64,000 bases of DNA from an uncultured Prevotellaceae bacterium (GTDB lineage Bacteria > Bacteroidota > Bacteroidia > Bacteroidales > Muribaculaceae). The first letter of the stretch is position 1. Every line of letters begins with the position of its first letter. Shown here one piece after another: positions 1 to 8,115 of this stretch. The translations under genes were made by a program, and so were the position numbers. Under the pieces are notes generated by a model. The model did no database searches. It saw nothing but the letters and a program-made list of their open reading frames with translations, and was not told where the DNA came from. The DNA is taken from NCBI GenBank assembly GCA_900317835.1, contig ONIL01000002.1, positions 124,001 through 188,000 of the forward strand, read 5' to 3'.

Positions 1-558
1 GTGGAGGAGATTATTGCCGCTCCTCGTCAGGCCGTGTTGCTGGAACGTCAATTTGATGGCTATAGCCGCTTTGTGAAGCCAATGAATTACAATTCCACCG
101 TGTTCTTTGGCCACGAGATTGTCTATTGCGGTTACTACGGCAAGGATAACGTGCAATTTGTCAGCGATTCAATCCATGCACGGTTCCATTCGGGGCGACT
201 GCTGGAAGGGGCAGCAAAATTGCCCTTGAAGAGCGATTGCCCTAATGTTGTCGGTGATATTCTTTCATTTGATAATCAGGATTATATGGTCGTGACGTTG
301 CGGCTCGATACTCTGCCGTGCACGCCTCAAACGGCGCGATACTACATGGCCGATTCCGACAAAGCGTTAACTGTTGCCGAACGAGAACGACGCCATAATT
401 ATGGTCTGATTACCGATTACACTCCTCAGGGATTCTACCCCTTGTCCTATCAGGGTCACAATTTCCTTATTTTCCCATTAATGGACAGCACCACATCGCG
501 AATTGTCTTCCCGTTGGATTATGATTTGTCGCGAGGCGAGGTAACCATCAGCCGATAA
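1..558 (+). CDS. 3' end of an uncharacterised gene (partial)
   Basis: An open frame enters at the window edge and ends with TAA. The GTG at base 1 need not be the real start, so the visible 185 residues are probably only the C-terminal part. I do not recognise a family. The visible part is rich in aromatic and beta-type sequence, with no obvious membrane segment and no C-terminal sorting signal. It converges on the BspA-like gene with only 24 bases between the stops, so any terminator must be short or shared. Confidence 0.55.
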   Translation: MEEIIAAPRQAVLLERQFDGYSRFVKPMNYNSTVFFGHEIVYCGYYGKDNVQFVSDSIHARFHSGRLLEGAAKLPLKSDCPNVVGDILSFDNQDYMVVTLRLDTLPCTPQTARYYMADSDKALTVAERERRHNYGLITDYTPQGFYPLSYQGHNFLIFPLMDSTTSRIVFPLDYDLSRGEVTISR

Positions 559-582
559 AACCTTCAGCAGTTGTGCTTGAAA

Positions 583-2448
583 TCAAAAGGTCAAGAGGTA
601 ATCAATAAATAAAGAAACATCCTTGATGTTGATGATGCCGTTACCATCGATATCAGAATTCTGGATCAGGATGCTGTTATTGTCGCCCAGCAGGTAGTCA
701 AGCAGCATCGTCAGGTCCTTGATGTTCACGTTACCATCACCATTCATGTCGCCGACATTGATTTCAGTTAAACCCTGGATGACTGAGAATAGATGCCAAT
801 AGTCGGTTGATTGATAAGCCTCTAAAGCATCGTTAGGCACCCTTAGTTCAGCATGGTTGTAGCACGTGAACGTGAAGCAGTTGCTGTTCTCCATGACTGG
901 TGGGATGCTTGAGGTGCTGATAATGCTCTCGATGGCGTTGCAATAGAAAAAAGCCCTATTACCAATAAATGTGACCCCCGAACCTAAAGTCACATCGCTA
1001 AGTCCTGTGCAACCCTGGAATGCCGCGCTGCCGATGCTGGTCACTGACTCGGGAATGACAATGGTAGTAAGCGAGCAGCAGTTGTCAAAAGCATGCTGGC
1101 CGATGCTGGTCACCGTGCCGGGGATATGGACACTCGTCATGTTCTCGCATCCCTCAAGGGCATTGTCGCCAATGGCTGTTACCGTCAAGTCGTTGCCGTA
1201 GAGGTTGACTGTCTCGGGGATGACCACATCGCCCTGAAAAATGTGGTAATTGTCATCGGTATAGACCAATGAGGCGGTTGTGGCGCTGGTCATCACATAG
1301 TTGAAGTAACCCGTCGAGAAAGCGTAGTCAAATCCCTGGATGTCGTCAAACAGTTTCCAGCAATCGTCGTTTTGATAATTCTCAACAACGACATGAGGCA
1401 TCTGCAGGATGGCATGGTGATAGCAGACCGAGTCAAAGCACAGACTGTCGTCGAGAATGGGCGGAATAAATGCCAGACTTGTCACCGTCATTAAGCTGTC
1501 GCAGTCGGTGAAGGCACGTGAGTTGATTCTGACGACGGACTCGGGCAGGCTGATAGCCGTCAGGCCTTTGCATCCTTGAAATGCTCCGCCGGCAATGCAT
1601 TCTACACCGTTGTCAAGTGTGAGCCGTGTGCCATTGGGCATTTCACCCTTGTACTTGTAGATGATGGGGCCGATGTGAATAAAACCGTTGGGCTGATTGC
1701 TATACCACAAGGTGTTGTCAAACGCACCGATGCCTATCTTGTCAATGTGGTCGGGAAATGTGATGCTTTCAAGTTGTGTGCATTGGTCAAAAGCCCACTC
1801 ATCGATAGTGGTGACCGATTGAGGGAAGCTGATGCTTGTCATGCTGGAACATAAGGTGAATGCGCCCTCACCGATGTGTGTCAAAGAGTTGCCTAGGGTT
1901 ACCGAAGCCAATGAATCACAAGCTGAAAAGGCATAGTCTCCAATGGTTGTGACGGAATTGGGTATGTCGATGTGAGTCAGGGAGAGACAGTTCGAGAAAG
2001 TCGCATCTTCAATCCTTGTCAGCGATTCGGGCAAGGTAATGTTTTTGATGGCCATGCAGTTGACAAACGCACTCCGGCCTATTGAAGTGATGCTGTTGGA
2101 CAATTGGATGGTGACTAAACGCCGGCAATCCATGAAAGCATACTCACCGATTGTCGTTATGGTGTTGGGAATGACCACACTATATATCGATGAACATCCA
2201 AAGAAACACCAGTCATTGATTCCTGTAACGGTATAGGTTACGTTACCATACTTTACAGTCTCGGGAATAACGATATCACCGCTATAGTTATCCGTGCCTG
2301 TTGTCACACAAACCGTGTTTTTGTTAAGAATGCTGTAATAAATCCCTCCCACGGCAAAGTCGTAGGTGTAGGCATGGGTCATGAACGTGCTGCCCAAGAT
2401 GAATGCGATGAGCAGTACTGACTTTAGAGAGCGGATAGTCCATTCCAT
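583..2448 (-). CDS. BspA-like leucine-rich repeat surface protein with C-terminal dockerin
   Basis: A 621-residue secreted protein. Residues 6-26 form a signal peptide ending near THA. Two blocks of LRR_5 (BspA/Treponema pallidum type) repeats follow, each about 23 residues with the pattern SIGxxAFxxCxxLxxIxLPxSVTxI. They are separated by non-repeat segments around Cys-rich CFDSVCY and CFTFTCY motifs. The last 57 residues are a duplicated dockerin type I module (GDMNGDGNVNIKDL and SDIDGNGIINIKDV), with the D-x-N-x-D-G calcium loop in both halves. I start at ATG 2448, not at the longer frame from 2520, because the signal peptide begins there and a good promoter (2528-2558) puts transcription start near 2521. 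BspA proteins are adhesins in oral Bacteroidales. Adhesion here is inference. Confidence 0.85.
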   Translation of the reverse strand: MEWTIRSLKSVLLIAFILGSTFMTHAYTYDFAVGGIYYSILNKNTVCVTTGTDNYSGDIVIPETVKYGNVTYTVTGINDWCFFGCSSIYSVVIPNTITTIGEYAFMDCRRLVTIQLSNSITSIGRSAFVNCMAIKNITLPESLTRIEDATFSNCLSLTHIDIPNSVTTIGDYAFSACDSLASVTLGNSLTHIGEGAFTLCSSMTSISFPQSVTTIDEWAFDQCTQLESITFPDHIDKIGIGAFDNTLWYSNQPNGFIHIGPIIYKYKGEMPNGTRLTLDNGVECIAGGAFQGCKGLTAISLPESVVRINSRAFTDCDSLMTVTSLAFIPPILDDSLCFDSVCYHHAILQMPHVVVENYQNDDCWKLFDDIQGFDYAFSTGYFNYVMTSATTASLVYTDDNYHIFQGDVVIPETVNLYGNDLTVTAIGDNALEGCENMTSVHIPGTVTSIGQHAFDNCCSLTTIVIPESVTSIGSAAFQGCTGLSDVTLGSGVTFIGNRAFFYCNAIESIISTSSIPPVMENSNCFTFTCYNHAELRVPNDALEAYQSTDYWHLFSVIQGLTEINVGDMNGDGNVNIKDLTMLLDYLLGDNNSILIQNSDIDGNGIINIKDVSLFIDYLLTF

Positions 2449-2527
2449 GTGATAGGGTCTTACTGAAAAAGTGGGTCTGTTGATTAACTGATGTCGTGTC
2501 GCGACAATCCGTCGCAGCACGACATGG

Positions 2528-2558
2528 CAAAGGTAAATAATTATTTGTTGATGGGCAA
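2528..2558 (-). promoter_or_regulatory. Bacteroidetes promoter of the BspA-like gene
   Basis: Read on the minus strand: TTG (2558-2556), 20 bases, TACCTTTG (2535-2528). This matches the Bacteroidetes -33/-7 consensus and leaves an untranslated leader of about 70 bases. Confidence 0.7.
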
Positions 2559-2573
2559 GATTTTAAAACTATT

Positions 2574-2684
2574 CTAGTTGCTGTCGAAGGGATTATTATG
2601 CTTTTCCCTAAGTTTATTGATGAGAATGCTGAAAACAAAGAACATGACAAGGATGATGATTGCAAGCGTGTTGGTCTGCCTCAT
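2574..2684 (-). CDS. 36-residue single-pass membrane peptide, last gene of the SPFH operon
   Basis: A small gene of 36 residues. It starts MRQTNTLAIIILVMFFVFS and ends LREKHNNPFDSN. Residues about 6-22 form one hydrophobic helix, followed by a charged tail. Its ATG overlaps the TGA of the preceding membrane protein in an ATGA junction at 2684-2681, the usual signature of translational coupling. The function is unknown. By position it is a candidate small subunit or regulator of the membrane proteins upstream. Chance is the alternative, but the overlap, the clean helix-plus-tail layout and the operon position argue for a real gene. Confidence 0.6.
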   Translation of the reverse strand: MRQTNTLAIIILVMFFVFSILINKLREKHNNPFDSN

Positions 2685-3295
2685 TTGTTCTTTTTAAACA
2701 AGAAAAAGAAGAGGAAATCAGCGCCCAACCAAGTAATGAGAAGGCCGATCCAGATAGCAAGAACCAGATGGTTCCATACGGGACTGATGCTGAGGATTAG
2801 CGCCATCAAGGCAGATACAATCGCGCCCACTCGGTTTTTTCTGATCAAGAGTTTGAATTGCTCGGCATTGGTGACGTAACTGAATCTGCAACCCCAAACT
2901 GGATGATAGGCCAGGATGAGGAACGCGATGGCTGCGATGAAGCAAAAAGCATAATCTCTCAGGATGGATTCACCTTGCTCAAACGTGTGATTGGCAATCC
3001 CGATGACCAGCGAGCACACAAGAATCAGGGTTGTTGCCGCCTCAAAGATTGTCCCCTCACGGGTGCGCTGCACCTTTTCCCTTTTAAATGCCCGATGCAT
3101 TTTCTCTTTCTCTCTATCTTCATTGGTCGTGGAGTTGAAGACGCTGAATACTAAAACTGCAGCAAGACCAATGATGGCTCCAAATATTGATGCGACAAAG
3201 TCATTAATCACGCCGGCTGCAAAGAGCACCAGAATCAGAACCAATGCTACGATGACGGTCAATTCTGTCAGTTTATATGTTTTCTTCTTATCCAT
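2681..3295 (-). CDS. multi-pass membrane protein of the SPFH operon (single PRT-type module)
   Basis: 204 residues with about six hydrophobic segments (roughly residues 10-50 as two helices, 85-105, 115-133, 158-175 and 180-197). After a charged stretch (EDREKEKMHRAFKREKVQRT) it carries a QRT-x4-T-x2-E motif leading into a helix. The same motif recurs in the two membrane proteins upstream. The segment FLILAYHPVW followed by a basic loop and a helix closely matches FLILAYFPTW in the 374-residue neighbour, so these genes look like duplicated copies of one module. The stop overlaps the start of the 36-residue peptide. No family is recognised. A role in an SPFH-organised membrane complex is inference. 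Confidence 0.7.
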   Translation of the reverse strand: MDKKKTYKLTELTVIVALVLILVLFAAGVINDFVASIFGAIIGLAAVLVFSVFNSTTNEDREKEKMHRAFKREKVQRTREGTIFEAATTLILVCSLVIGIANHTFEQGESILRDYAFCFIAAIAFLILAYHPVWGCRFSYVTNAEQFKLLIRKNRVGAIVSALMALILSISPVWNHLVLAIWIGLLITWLGADFLFFFLFKKNK

Positions 3296-3347
3296 GATTT
3301 CCTCGGTTTTTTATTAATAATGACTAACGTTGGTGCGCTGGACCGGC

Positions 3348-3980
3348 TTATTCCCTTGCCTTGCGGATGAGGATGCGGAAAGCGGCATAGGCTAGAAGCA
3401 ATATCGCAGCCAGCCCGATAATAATCCAGTTCTGCTGCCGAAGTGCGGGAAAATAGAATACCAGCATAACCGTCGCAAACAGAACGGCAAACAGGCGATT
3501 CATGTACACAGCCAATTTGACCTGTTTGAGATTGGTCAGGATGCCCGCGTTATTGATGTCATCAGGACTGTAGGTATCACAGAGCATAAAAATGATGGTG
3601 CAGGTGAAAAAGAGCATGCTGAACAGCATATTGAAGTTGAAACTGCCATCGTCCTCGGTGAAGATACCGTTTTTAGCAGATACTGCCCATGCTATGGCCA
3701 CGAGGACACCGGTGATGATCTCAATTCCGGTGCTCAAGGCAGTGCGGGGCACTTTCACCTCATCAAGATGGAAGCCATCGGCGGGTTCTTCTCGCTCGCT
3801 GTTGTACTTGGCCAACAAAATGATGGCAACGAAATTGCCGATTACTGCGACAACTACTCCTGTGACGATGATTCCCGTCATCGACAATCCGGCCCATTCT
3901 GCCAGCATGAGAGCCCCGATGAGGACAACTATGCATACGATGCCCAGCAGATTGAATGCACTATTACTGTTCAGTTTCAT
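3348..3980 (-). CDS. multi-pass membrane protein of the SPFH operon (single PRT-type module)
   Basis: 210 residues with about six hydrophobic segments. Two N-terminal helices are followed by a charged loop (NSEREEPADGFHLDEVKV) and the motif PRT-x4-T-x2-E at about residue 79, the same landmark as in the paralogous neighbours. Helices at about 90-105, 118-134, 161-177 and 183-201 complete it, and the tail is basic (RILIRKARE). It starts 4 bases after the stop of the preceding gene, so it is almost certainly co-transcribed. The family is not recognised. Confidence 0.7.
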   Translation of the reverse strand: MKLNSNSAFNLLGIVCIVVLIGALMLAEWAGLSMTGIIVTGVVVAVIGNFVAIILLAKYNSEREEPADGFHLDEVKVPRTALSTGIEIITGVLVAIAWAVSAKNGIFTEDDGSFNFNMLFSMLFFTCTIIFMLCDTYSPDDINNAGILTNLKQVKLAVYMNRLFAVLFATVMLVFYFPALRQQNWIIIGLAAILLLAYAAFRILIRKARE

Positions 3981-3984
3981 AATT

Positions 3985-5109
3985 CTATTCGTTGTTTGTC
4001 GAGTTGTTTTCTTTGTCAGATATAATGAAGAAGTTGCAAATCGAGATTACGATGAGCACTGCGACGTAGAGGTAATCCAGCATTTTCTTGTCCAGTTCGG
4101 GGAGGATGAAGGGAAGAATCAGCACAAACAGTGCAATTACAACAGCCGAAATGCGGCAACGTCTGATGCTGCCTAGAACCTGTTTGTCGCTCTTGAAGGT
4201 GGTAGCGCTATTCAGCCATGTCGGGAAATAGGCAAGGATGAGAAAACCGATCGAGAATGCCGAGCACATGATGAGGTCGGCGACAGGAATATCCAGGATT
4301 CCCTTGCCCGTCAACTGGTGCTTGATGGCCGCTGCACACCATCCGCCGATGAGCATGAGTACAGCCGCGGTTTCAAAGGCTGTGGCCTCAATAGTGCGTG
4401 TCACAATGATGCTTCGGGGATTGTAGTTGTTGACCTTGGCCATCAGGGTGGCACTTCGCTTGTTAATGACGTGTTGGATGGGTATCATGAGTGCAAAAAG
4501 CAATCCGCACGAGAAATAGAGCGCCCTCCACTTGTAATAGGTGCCCGGGTCATAGAAGTAGGTCAATATCAGCGTTACCAGCGCTGCAAATAGGGCGTTG
4601 ACATGACGATTGTTGCTCACGGCGATAATGCCTCCCCGATCACTCGGCTCACAGAATTTCTTCTTAATGTCGGTGTAATAGGATGTGATCAGGGTGCCGA
4701 TGGCAAGTCCCGAAAAAAGGACAACTCCCAACATGCGCTGGTCCAGTGTCCATGCCCGGTAAAGGGCATAACCGATGATACCGACTACCACTATGTCGCA
4801 CAGGGTCCCGATGACAGTGCGTGGCGATTTGACCGTTTCGTCACGTTCGTCTATTCTGCCTTCATCGATGTCGTTGAGCATCTTCTCGACTTCTTTCTCT
4901 CGTGCTGAAGGCGGGAATGTCTCTGGAAACTTCTTCTTGAGGAAATACTCAATCAGGTAGATGAGGCCTATTCCCACAATTCCTATGGCGTACAGCATCC
5001 ACTTGCTGCTCAGCACATCGTTAGATATAAGGACTCCGAGCAGTATGCAGAACAGGATGACATAGATCCATCGGCATACCTGCATTTTCTTTTCACTTAT
5101 CGGTCTCAT
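3985..5109 (-). CDS. double-module multi-pass membrane protein of the SPFH operon
   Basis: 374 residues, apparently two copies of the module seen singly in the next two genes. The first copy has helices at about 11-30 and 38-52, a charged loop, then SPRT-x4-T. The second, from about residue 170, has helix pairs, then NPRS and T-x-E, then FLILAYFPTW, a basic loop and a final helix pair. I chose ATG 5109, which overlaps the end of the regulator gene by 17 bases, because AGGAGG lies 9 bases upstream of it. That is striking in a group that seldom uses Shine-Dalgarno sites. ATG 5085 (MQVCRW), just after the upstream stop, is the alternative. A longer frame reaches 5388 but would overlap the whole regulator gene. 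Confidence 0.7.
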   Translation of the reverse strand: MRPISEKKMQVCRWIYVILFCILLGVLISNDVLSSKWMLYAIGIVGIGLIYLIEYFLKKKFPETFPPSAREKEVEKMLNDIDEGRIDERDETVKSPRTVIGTLCDIVVVGIIGYALYRAWTLDQRMLGVVLFSGLAIGTLITSYYTDIKKKFCEPSDRGGIIAVSNNRHVNALFAALVTLILTYFYDPGTYYKWRALYFSCGLLFALMIPIQHVINKRSATLMAKVNNYNPRSIIVTRTIEATAFETAAVLMLIGGWCAAAIKHQLTGKGILDIPVADLIMCSAFSIGFLILAYFPTWLNSATTFKSDKQVLGSIRRCRISAVVIALFVLILPFILPELDKKMLDYLYVAVLIVISICNFFIISDKENNSTNNE

Positions 5110-5305
5110 CGCTATTGTCCTCCTGGTTATCGGTATCACTTTTCTTCTTTTTGGGCAGACGGCGGGCCTTGCGCAGCGCCTCGGTGATGATCCACTGCAA
5201 CTGGCCGTTGGTGGATCGGAACTCGTCGGCTGCCCACTTCTCAATGGCATCCATCGTGTCGCTGTCGACACGCAGGATAAAACTTTTTGTGGCTTTCTTT
5301 GCCAT
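5093..5305 (-). CDS. Arc-type ribbon-helix-helix DNA-binding protein
   Basis: 70 residues. The N-terminal KSFILRVDSDTMDAIEKWA forms the strand and first helix of an Arc/CopG ribbon-helix-helix fold, and STNGQLQWIITEALRKA forms the second helix. The last 20 residues are basic and then acidic (KKKKSDTDNQEDNSDE). Such proteins dimerise and use the strand to bind short direct or inverted repeats, often their own promoter. Two candidate sites exist nearby: tandem TTGATATCA boxes at the operon promoter (6428-6448) and a 16-base inverted repeat just upstream of this gene (5335-5404). No toxin gene is adjacent, so I read it as an operon regulator and not an antitoxin. Confidence 0.8.
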   Translation of the reverse strand: MAKKATKSFILRVDSDTMDAIEKWAADEFRSTNGQLQWIITEALRKARRLPKKKKSDTDNQEDNSDETDK

Positions 5306-5334
5306 AGTCTGCTAATTCTTTGGGCGGGTTCATC

Positions 5335-5404
5335 ATGCGAATTTCGCGAACTGTACTGATTACACGAATTGTTATCGATAATGACCAATTCGCGAAATTC
5401 GCAT
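5335..5404. repeat. perfect 16-base inverted repeat with TTCGCGAA core
   Basis: ATGCGAATTTCGCGAA at 5335-5350 is the exact reverse complement of 5389-5404, with 38 bases between. Each arm ends in the self-complementary TTCGCGAA. It fills the gap between the SPFH gene and the ribbon-helix-helix gene. It could be an operator, a hairpin that sets relative expression inside the operon, or a copy of a dispersed intergenic palindrome. Confidence 0.7.
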
Positions 5405-5417
5405 TAGCCCCGCTGGG

Positions 5418-6386
5418 TTACATATTGAGCGTGCCGGTGTTGACGACGGGCTGGGCTTGTTCATCGGCGCAAAGGACAACCAACAGGTTGCTCACCATCG
5501 AAGCTTTCTTGTCGTCGTCAAGTTCAACAATTTCCTCGCTCGAGAGCTTGTCAAGGGCCATCTTCACCATGCTCACGGCGCCCTCGACGATCTTCTCGCG
5601 GGCGGTAATGATGGCGCTAGCCTGCTGGCGGCGCAGCATCACGGCAGCGATTTCAGGAGCATAGGCCAGGTAATTGATGCGGGCCTCAACCACCTCGATG
5701 CCGGCGAGCGACAGGCGCTCGTTGAGCCTCTCCTCGAGTTGCTCGTTAATCTCTTCGCCACCAGAGCGCAAGGTCAGTTCCTTGGTGTCCTCGTCATTGT
5801 CATCGTAGGCATACAGTCCGGCTACTTGCCTCAGGGCAGCATAGCTCTGCACGCTCACGAAGTTCTCCAGAGCGCTCATCAGGCCTTTGGTGTTGCCACC
5901 CAAGGAACCGTCGGTCGAAGCCATCGTCTGCGAGTCTACCTCGAACAGAGCCTTGTAGGTGTCCTTCAGTCTCCACACCAGCACCAGGCCGATCATCACG
6001 GGATTACCTACCTTGTCGTTGACCTTGATGGGCTCGGCGTCCAGGTTGCGGGCACGCAGCGAGACCTTCTTGGTGCCATAGAAGGGGTTGATCCAGTAGA
6101 AGCCAGTGCGTGTGAACGTTCCGCTGTATTTGCCGAACCAGGTAGTCACCCTGGCGGTGTTGGGCTCAAGCATCAGGAAACCGCCTAATATAAATAAGGT
6201 GCAGATGATGAGCAAGATGCTCACGATGAGCAGTACAGTGGGCTGCCAGCCGTGATTTGGAATGTCATAAAGGATAATGCTCCTGTAAATGCCCCAAATG
6301 GCGAGAATCGGTAACAAAATCACTACAAACAGCATCAGGAAGCCGTTCATTGTCACGCCTTTGAAGTTAAATTCCTTAGTTTCCAT
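5418..6386 (-). CDS. SPFH/band-7 domain membrane protein
   Basis: 322 residues. Two hydrophobic segments (about 15-35 and 47-70) precede the band-7/SPFH domain, which starts at the typical [20 protein letters not shown] and runs through [18 protein letters not shown] and [15 protein letters not shown] helical, charged region follows ([27 protein letters not shown], then [22 protein letters not shown]), which in stomatin/flotillin relatives drives oligomerisation. I start at ATG 6386. The longer frame to 6500 would run through the promoter at 6448-6478. SPFH proteins form ring-like scaffolds that hold or regulate other membrane proteins. The downstream membrane proteins are the likely clients here, which is inference. 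Confidence 0.85.
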   Translation of the reverse strand: METKEFNFKGVTMNGFLMLFVVILLPILAIWGIYRSIILYDIPNHGWQPTVLLIVSILLIICTLFILGGFLMLEPNTARVTTWFGKYSGTFTRTGFYWINPFYGTKKVSLRARNLDAEPIKVNDKVGNPVMIGLVLVWRLKDTYKALFEVDSQTMASTDGSLGGNTKGLMSALENFVSVQSYAALRQVAGLYAYDDNDEDTKELTLRSGGEEINEQLEERLNERLSLAGIEVVEARINYLAYAPEIAAVMLRRQQASAIITAREKIVEGAVSMVKMALDKLSSEEIVELDDDKKASMVSNLLVVLCADEQAQPVVNTGTLNM

Positions 6387-6427
6387 AATAGTAAAAGTTG
6401 AAAAGTTAATATTTAGTTTGTTTAAAA

Positions 6428-6478
6428 TTGATATCAAATTGATATCACAAAGATATGTCCGTTTCCAAAATTTGTCAA
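6428..6478 (-). promoter_or_regulatory. promoter of the SPFH operon with tandem TTGATATCA boxes
   Basis: Minus strand: TTG (6478-6476), 20 bases, TATCTTTG (6455-6448). Immediately downstream, across the expected start site, lie two TTGATATCA boxes (6428-6436 and 6439-6447) exactly 11 bases apart, one helical turn. That spacing suits a ribbon-helix-helix repressor, and the operon encodes one. The promoter match is strong. The operator role is inference. Confidence 0.6.
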
Positions 6479-6594
6479 TATTTTTTCTTGGATTTAACAC
6501 TTTTTAACACATTCGCTCCATCAGAGCGCCCTTCCCATGACTCCCCTATAAAGAAAAACTCCTCTCTAAACTCCAAAGTGTAAAGTCTTTTTTG

Positions 6595-6602
6595 TAACTT
6601 TG
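6595..6602 (+). promoter_or_regulatory. -7 element of pepT
   Basis: TAACTTTG matches the Bacteroidetes -7 box and lies 37 bases before the pepT start. I see no convincing -33 element at the usual spacing. Confidence 0.5.
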
Positions 6603-6639
6603 CCGATTGGATAATAACCATTAACAAGACAATATCACT

Positions 6640-7857
6640 ATGACAAAATTAGTTGACAGATTTTTGAAGTATGTGAAGTTCGACACCCAGAGTGACGAAC
6701 TCACCAACTTGACGCCCTCCACGCCGGGCCAGATGGTGTTCGCCAAGGAACTGGAGCGTGAACTGCAGGCCATGGGCTTGAGCGACATCTCGCTCGACGA
6801 CAACGGCTACCTGTTTGCCACTTTGCCCGCTAACACCGACAAGCCCGTGCCTACCGTCGGCTTTATCGCCCACATGGACACCGCTCCCGACATGAGCGGT
6901 CACGACGTGAAGCCCCGCATCGTCAAGTATGAGGGTGAGCCCATCGTCCTGAGCGAGGAGCCCCGCATCGTGCTCGATTCCGTGCAATTTCCCGAGATGA
7001 ACGACTACAAGGGACAGGAATTCATCGTCACCAGCGGCGACACGCTGCTTGGTGCCGACGACAAGGCCGGTATTGCCGAGATCCTGAGCGCCATCGAGTG
7101 GCTCCAGGAGCACCCCGAGGTGAAGCACGGCAACATCCGCGTGGGCTTCAACCCTGACGAGGAAATCGGCTTGGGCGCCCATCACTTTGATGTGGAGAAA
7201 TTCGGTTGCGACTGGGCCTATACCATGGACGGTGGTGCCGTTGGAGAGCTCGAGTATGAGAACTTCAACGCCGCCAGTGCCAAGATTCACTTCAAGGGCC
7301 TCAACGTCCATCCTGGTGCTGCCAAGCACAAGATGATCAACTCGATGCGTGTCGCCATGCAGTTCGCCATGATGTTGCCGCGCTGGGAAACCCCCGAGCA
7401 CACTGAGGGCTACGAGGGATTCTACCACCTCATCAGCATGGAAGGTGGCGTTGAGAAGACCACATTAAGCTATATCATCCGTGACCACGACCGTGACCGC
7501 TTCGAGAGCCGCAAGCGCGAAATTGAGCACCTGTGCAACAAGATCAATGCCGAGTTCCCCGACTGCGCCACCTGTGAGATCAAGGACCAGTACTACAACA
7601 TGCGCGAGAAGATTGAGCCGGTGATGAACATCATTGACATTGCCAAGCAGGCCATGGAGAATGCCGGCGTTACCCCCAAGGTGCAGCCCATCCGCGGCGG
7701 TACTGATGGTGCCCAACTCTCGTTCAAGAACCTGCCGTGCCCCAACATCTTTGCCGGCGGCATGAACATGCACGGGCGCTACGAGTACGTTCCCATCCCC
7801 TCGATGGAGAAGGCGATGATGACCATCATAGAGATTTGTAAACTCGTGGCTGAATGA
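6640..7857 (+). CDS. pepT: peptidase T (tripeptide aminopeptidase)
   Basis: 405 residues, the usual length of cytosolic PepT, an M20 zinc peptidase that releases the N-terminal residue of tripeptides. Visible landmarks are the metal ligand in AHMDTAPD, the bridging aspartate in GADDKAG, the catalytic pair in [13 protein letters not shown], the aspartate in YTMDGG and the C-terminal histidine in [13 protein letters not shown]. The ATG start sits 37 bases below a -7 box. It is divergent from the SPFH operon and followed by tRNA-Lys. It would process peptides such as those brought in by the two POT transporters further along. Confidence 0.95.
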   Translation: MTKLVDRFLKYVKFDTQSDELTNLTPSTPGQMVFAKELERELQAMGLSDISLDDNGYLFATLPANTDKPVPTVGFIAHMDTAPDMSGHDVKPRIVKYEGEPIVLSEEPRIVLDSVQFPEMNDYKGQEFIVTSGDTLLGADDKAGIAEILSAIEWLQEHPEVKHGNIRVGFNPDEEIGLGAHHFDVEKFGCDWAYTMDGGAVGELEYENFNAASAKIHFKGLNVHPGAAKHKMINSMRVAMQFAMMLPRWETPEHTEGYEGFYHLISMEGGVEKTTLSYIIRDHDRDRFESRKREIEHLCNKINAEFPDCATCEIKDQYYNMREKIEPVMNIIDIAKQAMENAGVTPKVQPIRGGTDGAQLSFKNLPCPNIFAGGMNMHGRYEYVPIPSMEKAMMTIIEICKLVAE

Positions 7858-7895
7858 TAGCAAAAACAGAGCGGGAATAAAAAAGGGGTAAATAA

Positions 7896-7927
7896 TTTGG
7901 CCACGTGCGAAATTTGATATACCTTTG
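7896..7927 (+). promoter_or_regulatory. promoter of tRNA-Lys
   Basis: TTTG (7896-7899), 20 bases, TACCTTTG (7920-7927), ending 15 bases before the mature tRNA. It is a textbook Bacteroidetes promoter. Confidence 0.75.
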
Positions 7928-7942
7928 CACCGCTTTTTGGGA

Positions 7943-8015
7943 GATTCGCTAGCTCAGCAGGTAGAGCACATCCCTTTTAAGGATGGGGTCGTGGGTTCGA
8001 GCCCCACGCGAATCA
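7943..8015 (+). tRNA. tRNA-Lys (anticodon TTT)
   Basis: 73 bases forming a full cloverleaf. The acceptor GATTCGC pairs with GCGAATC. The D arm contains AGCAGGTA, the anticodon stem CATCC/GGATG encloses loop CTTTTAA (anticodon at 7976-7978), and the T arm is GTGGG-TTCGAGC-CCCAC. The discriminator is A and CCA is not encoded. Confidence 0.97.
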
Positions 8016-8036
8016 CTCAGGAGTGGCATGAAAAGG

Positions 8037-8058
8037 CGAGAGGCACAAGTGCCTCTCG
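8037..8058. terminator. palindrome between tRNA-Lys and the glycosyltransferase
   Basis: A 10-base perfect palindrome, CGAGAGGCAC-AA-GTGCCTCTCG, lies 21 bases after tRNA-Lys and 58 bases before the convergent glycosyltransferase stop. No T-tract follows on either strand. The outer seven bases and the flank GTGATGAATG are shared with the palindrome at 9427-9464, so the two are copies of one element. Confidence 0.5.
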
Positions 8059-8115
8059 TGATGAATGAAATGCTGTCGAATATTGATTTGCGTTATCGAT
8101 GCGTTGGTAATCAAA

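Noticed and set aside
2324..2665. 113-residue frame overlapping the BspA-like gene start
   Set aside because: It overlaps the promoter, the micropeptide and the signal peptide in other frames, with a composition typical of noise.
5093..5305. antitoxin of a toxin-antitoxin pair
   Set aside because: Ribbon-helix-helix proteins are often antitoxins, but no RelE, MazF or other toxin gene is adjacent. The partners are membrane proteins.
5457..6188. 243-residue open frame antisense to the SPFH gene
   Set aside because: It is the mirror of a well-supported gene. Long antisense frames are common in GC-moderate coding DNA, and the sequence has no domain features.
6649..7428. 259-residue open frame antisense to pepT
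   Set aside because: pepT has all its catalytic motifs on the other strand. The antisense product is low-complexity and Val/Gly/His-rich.
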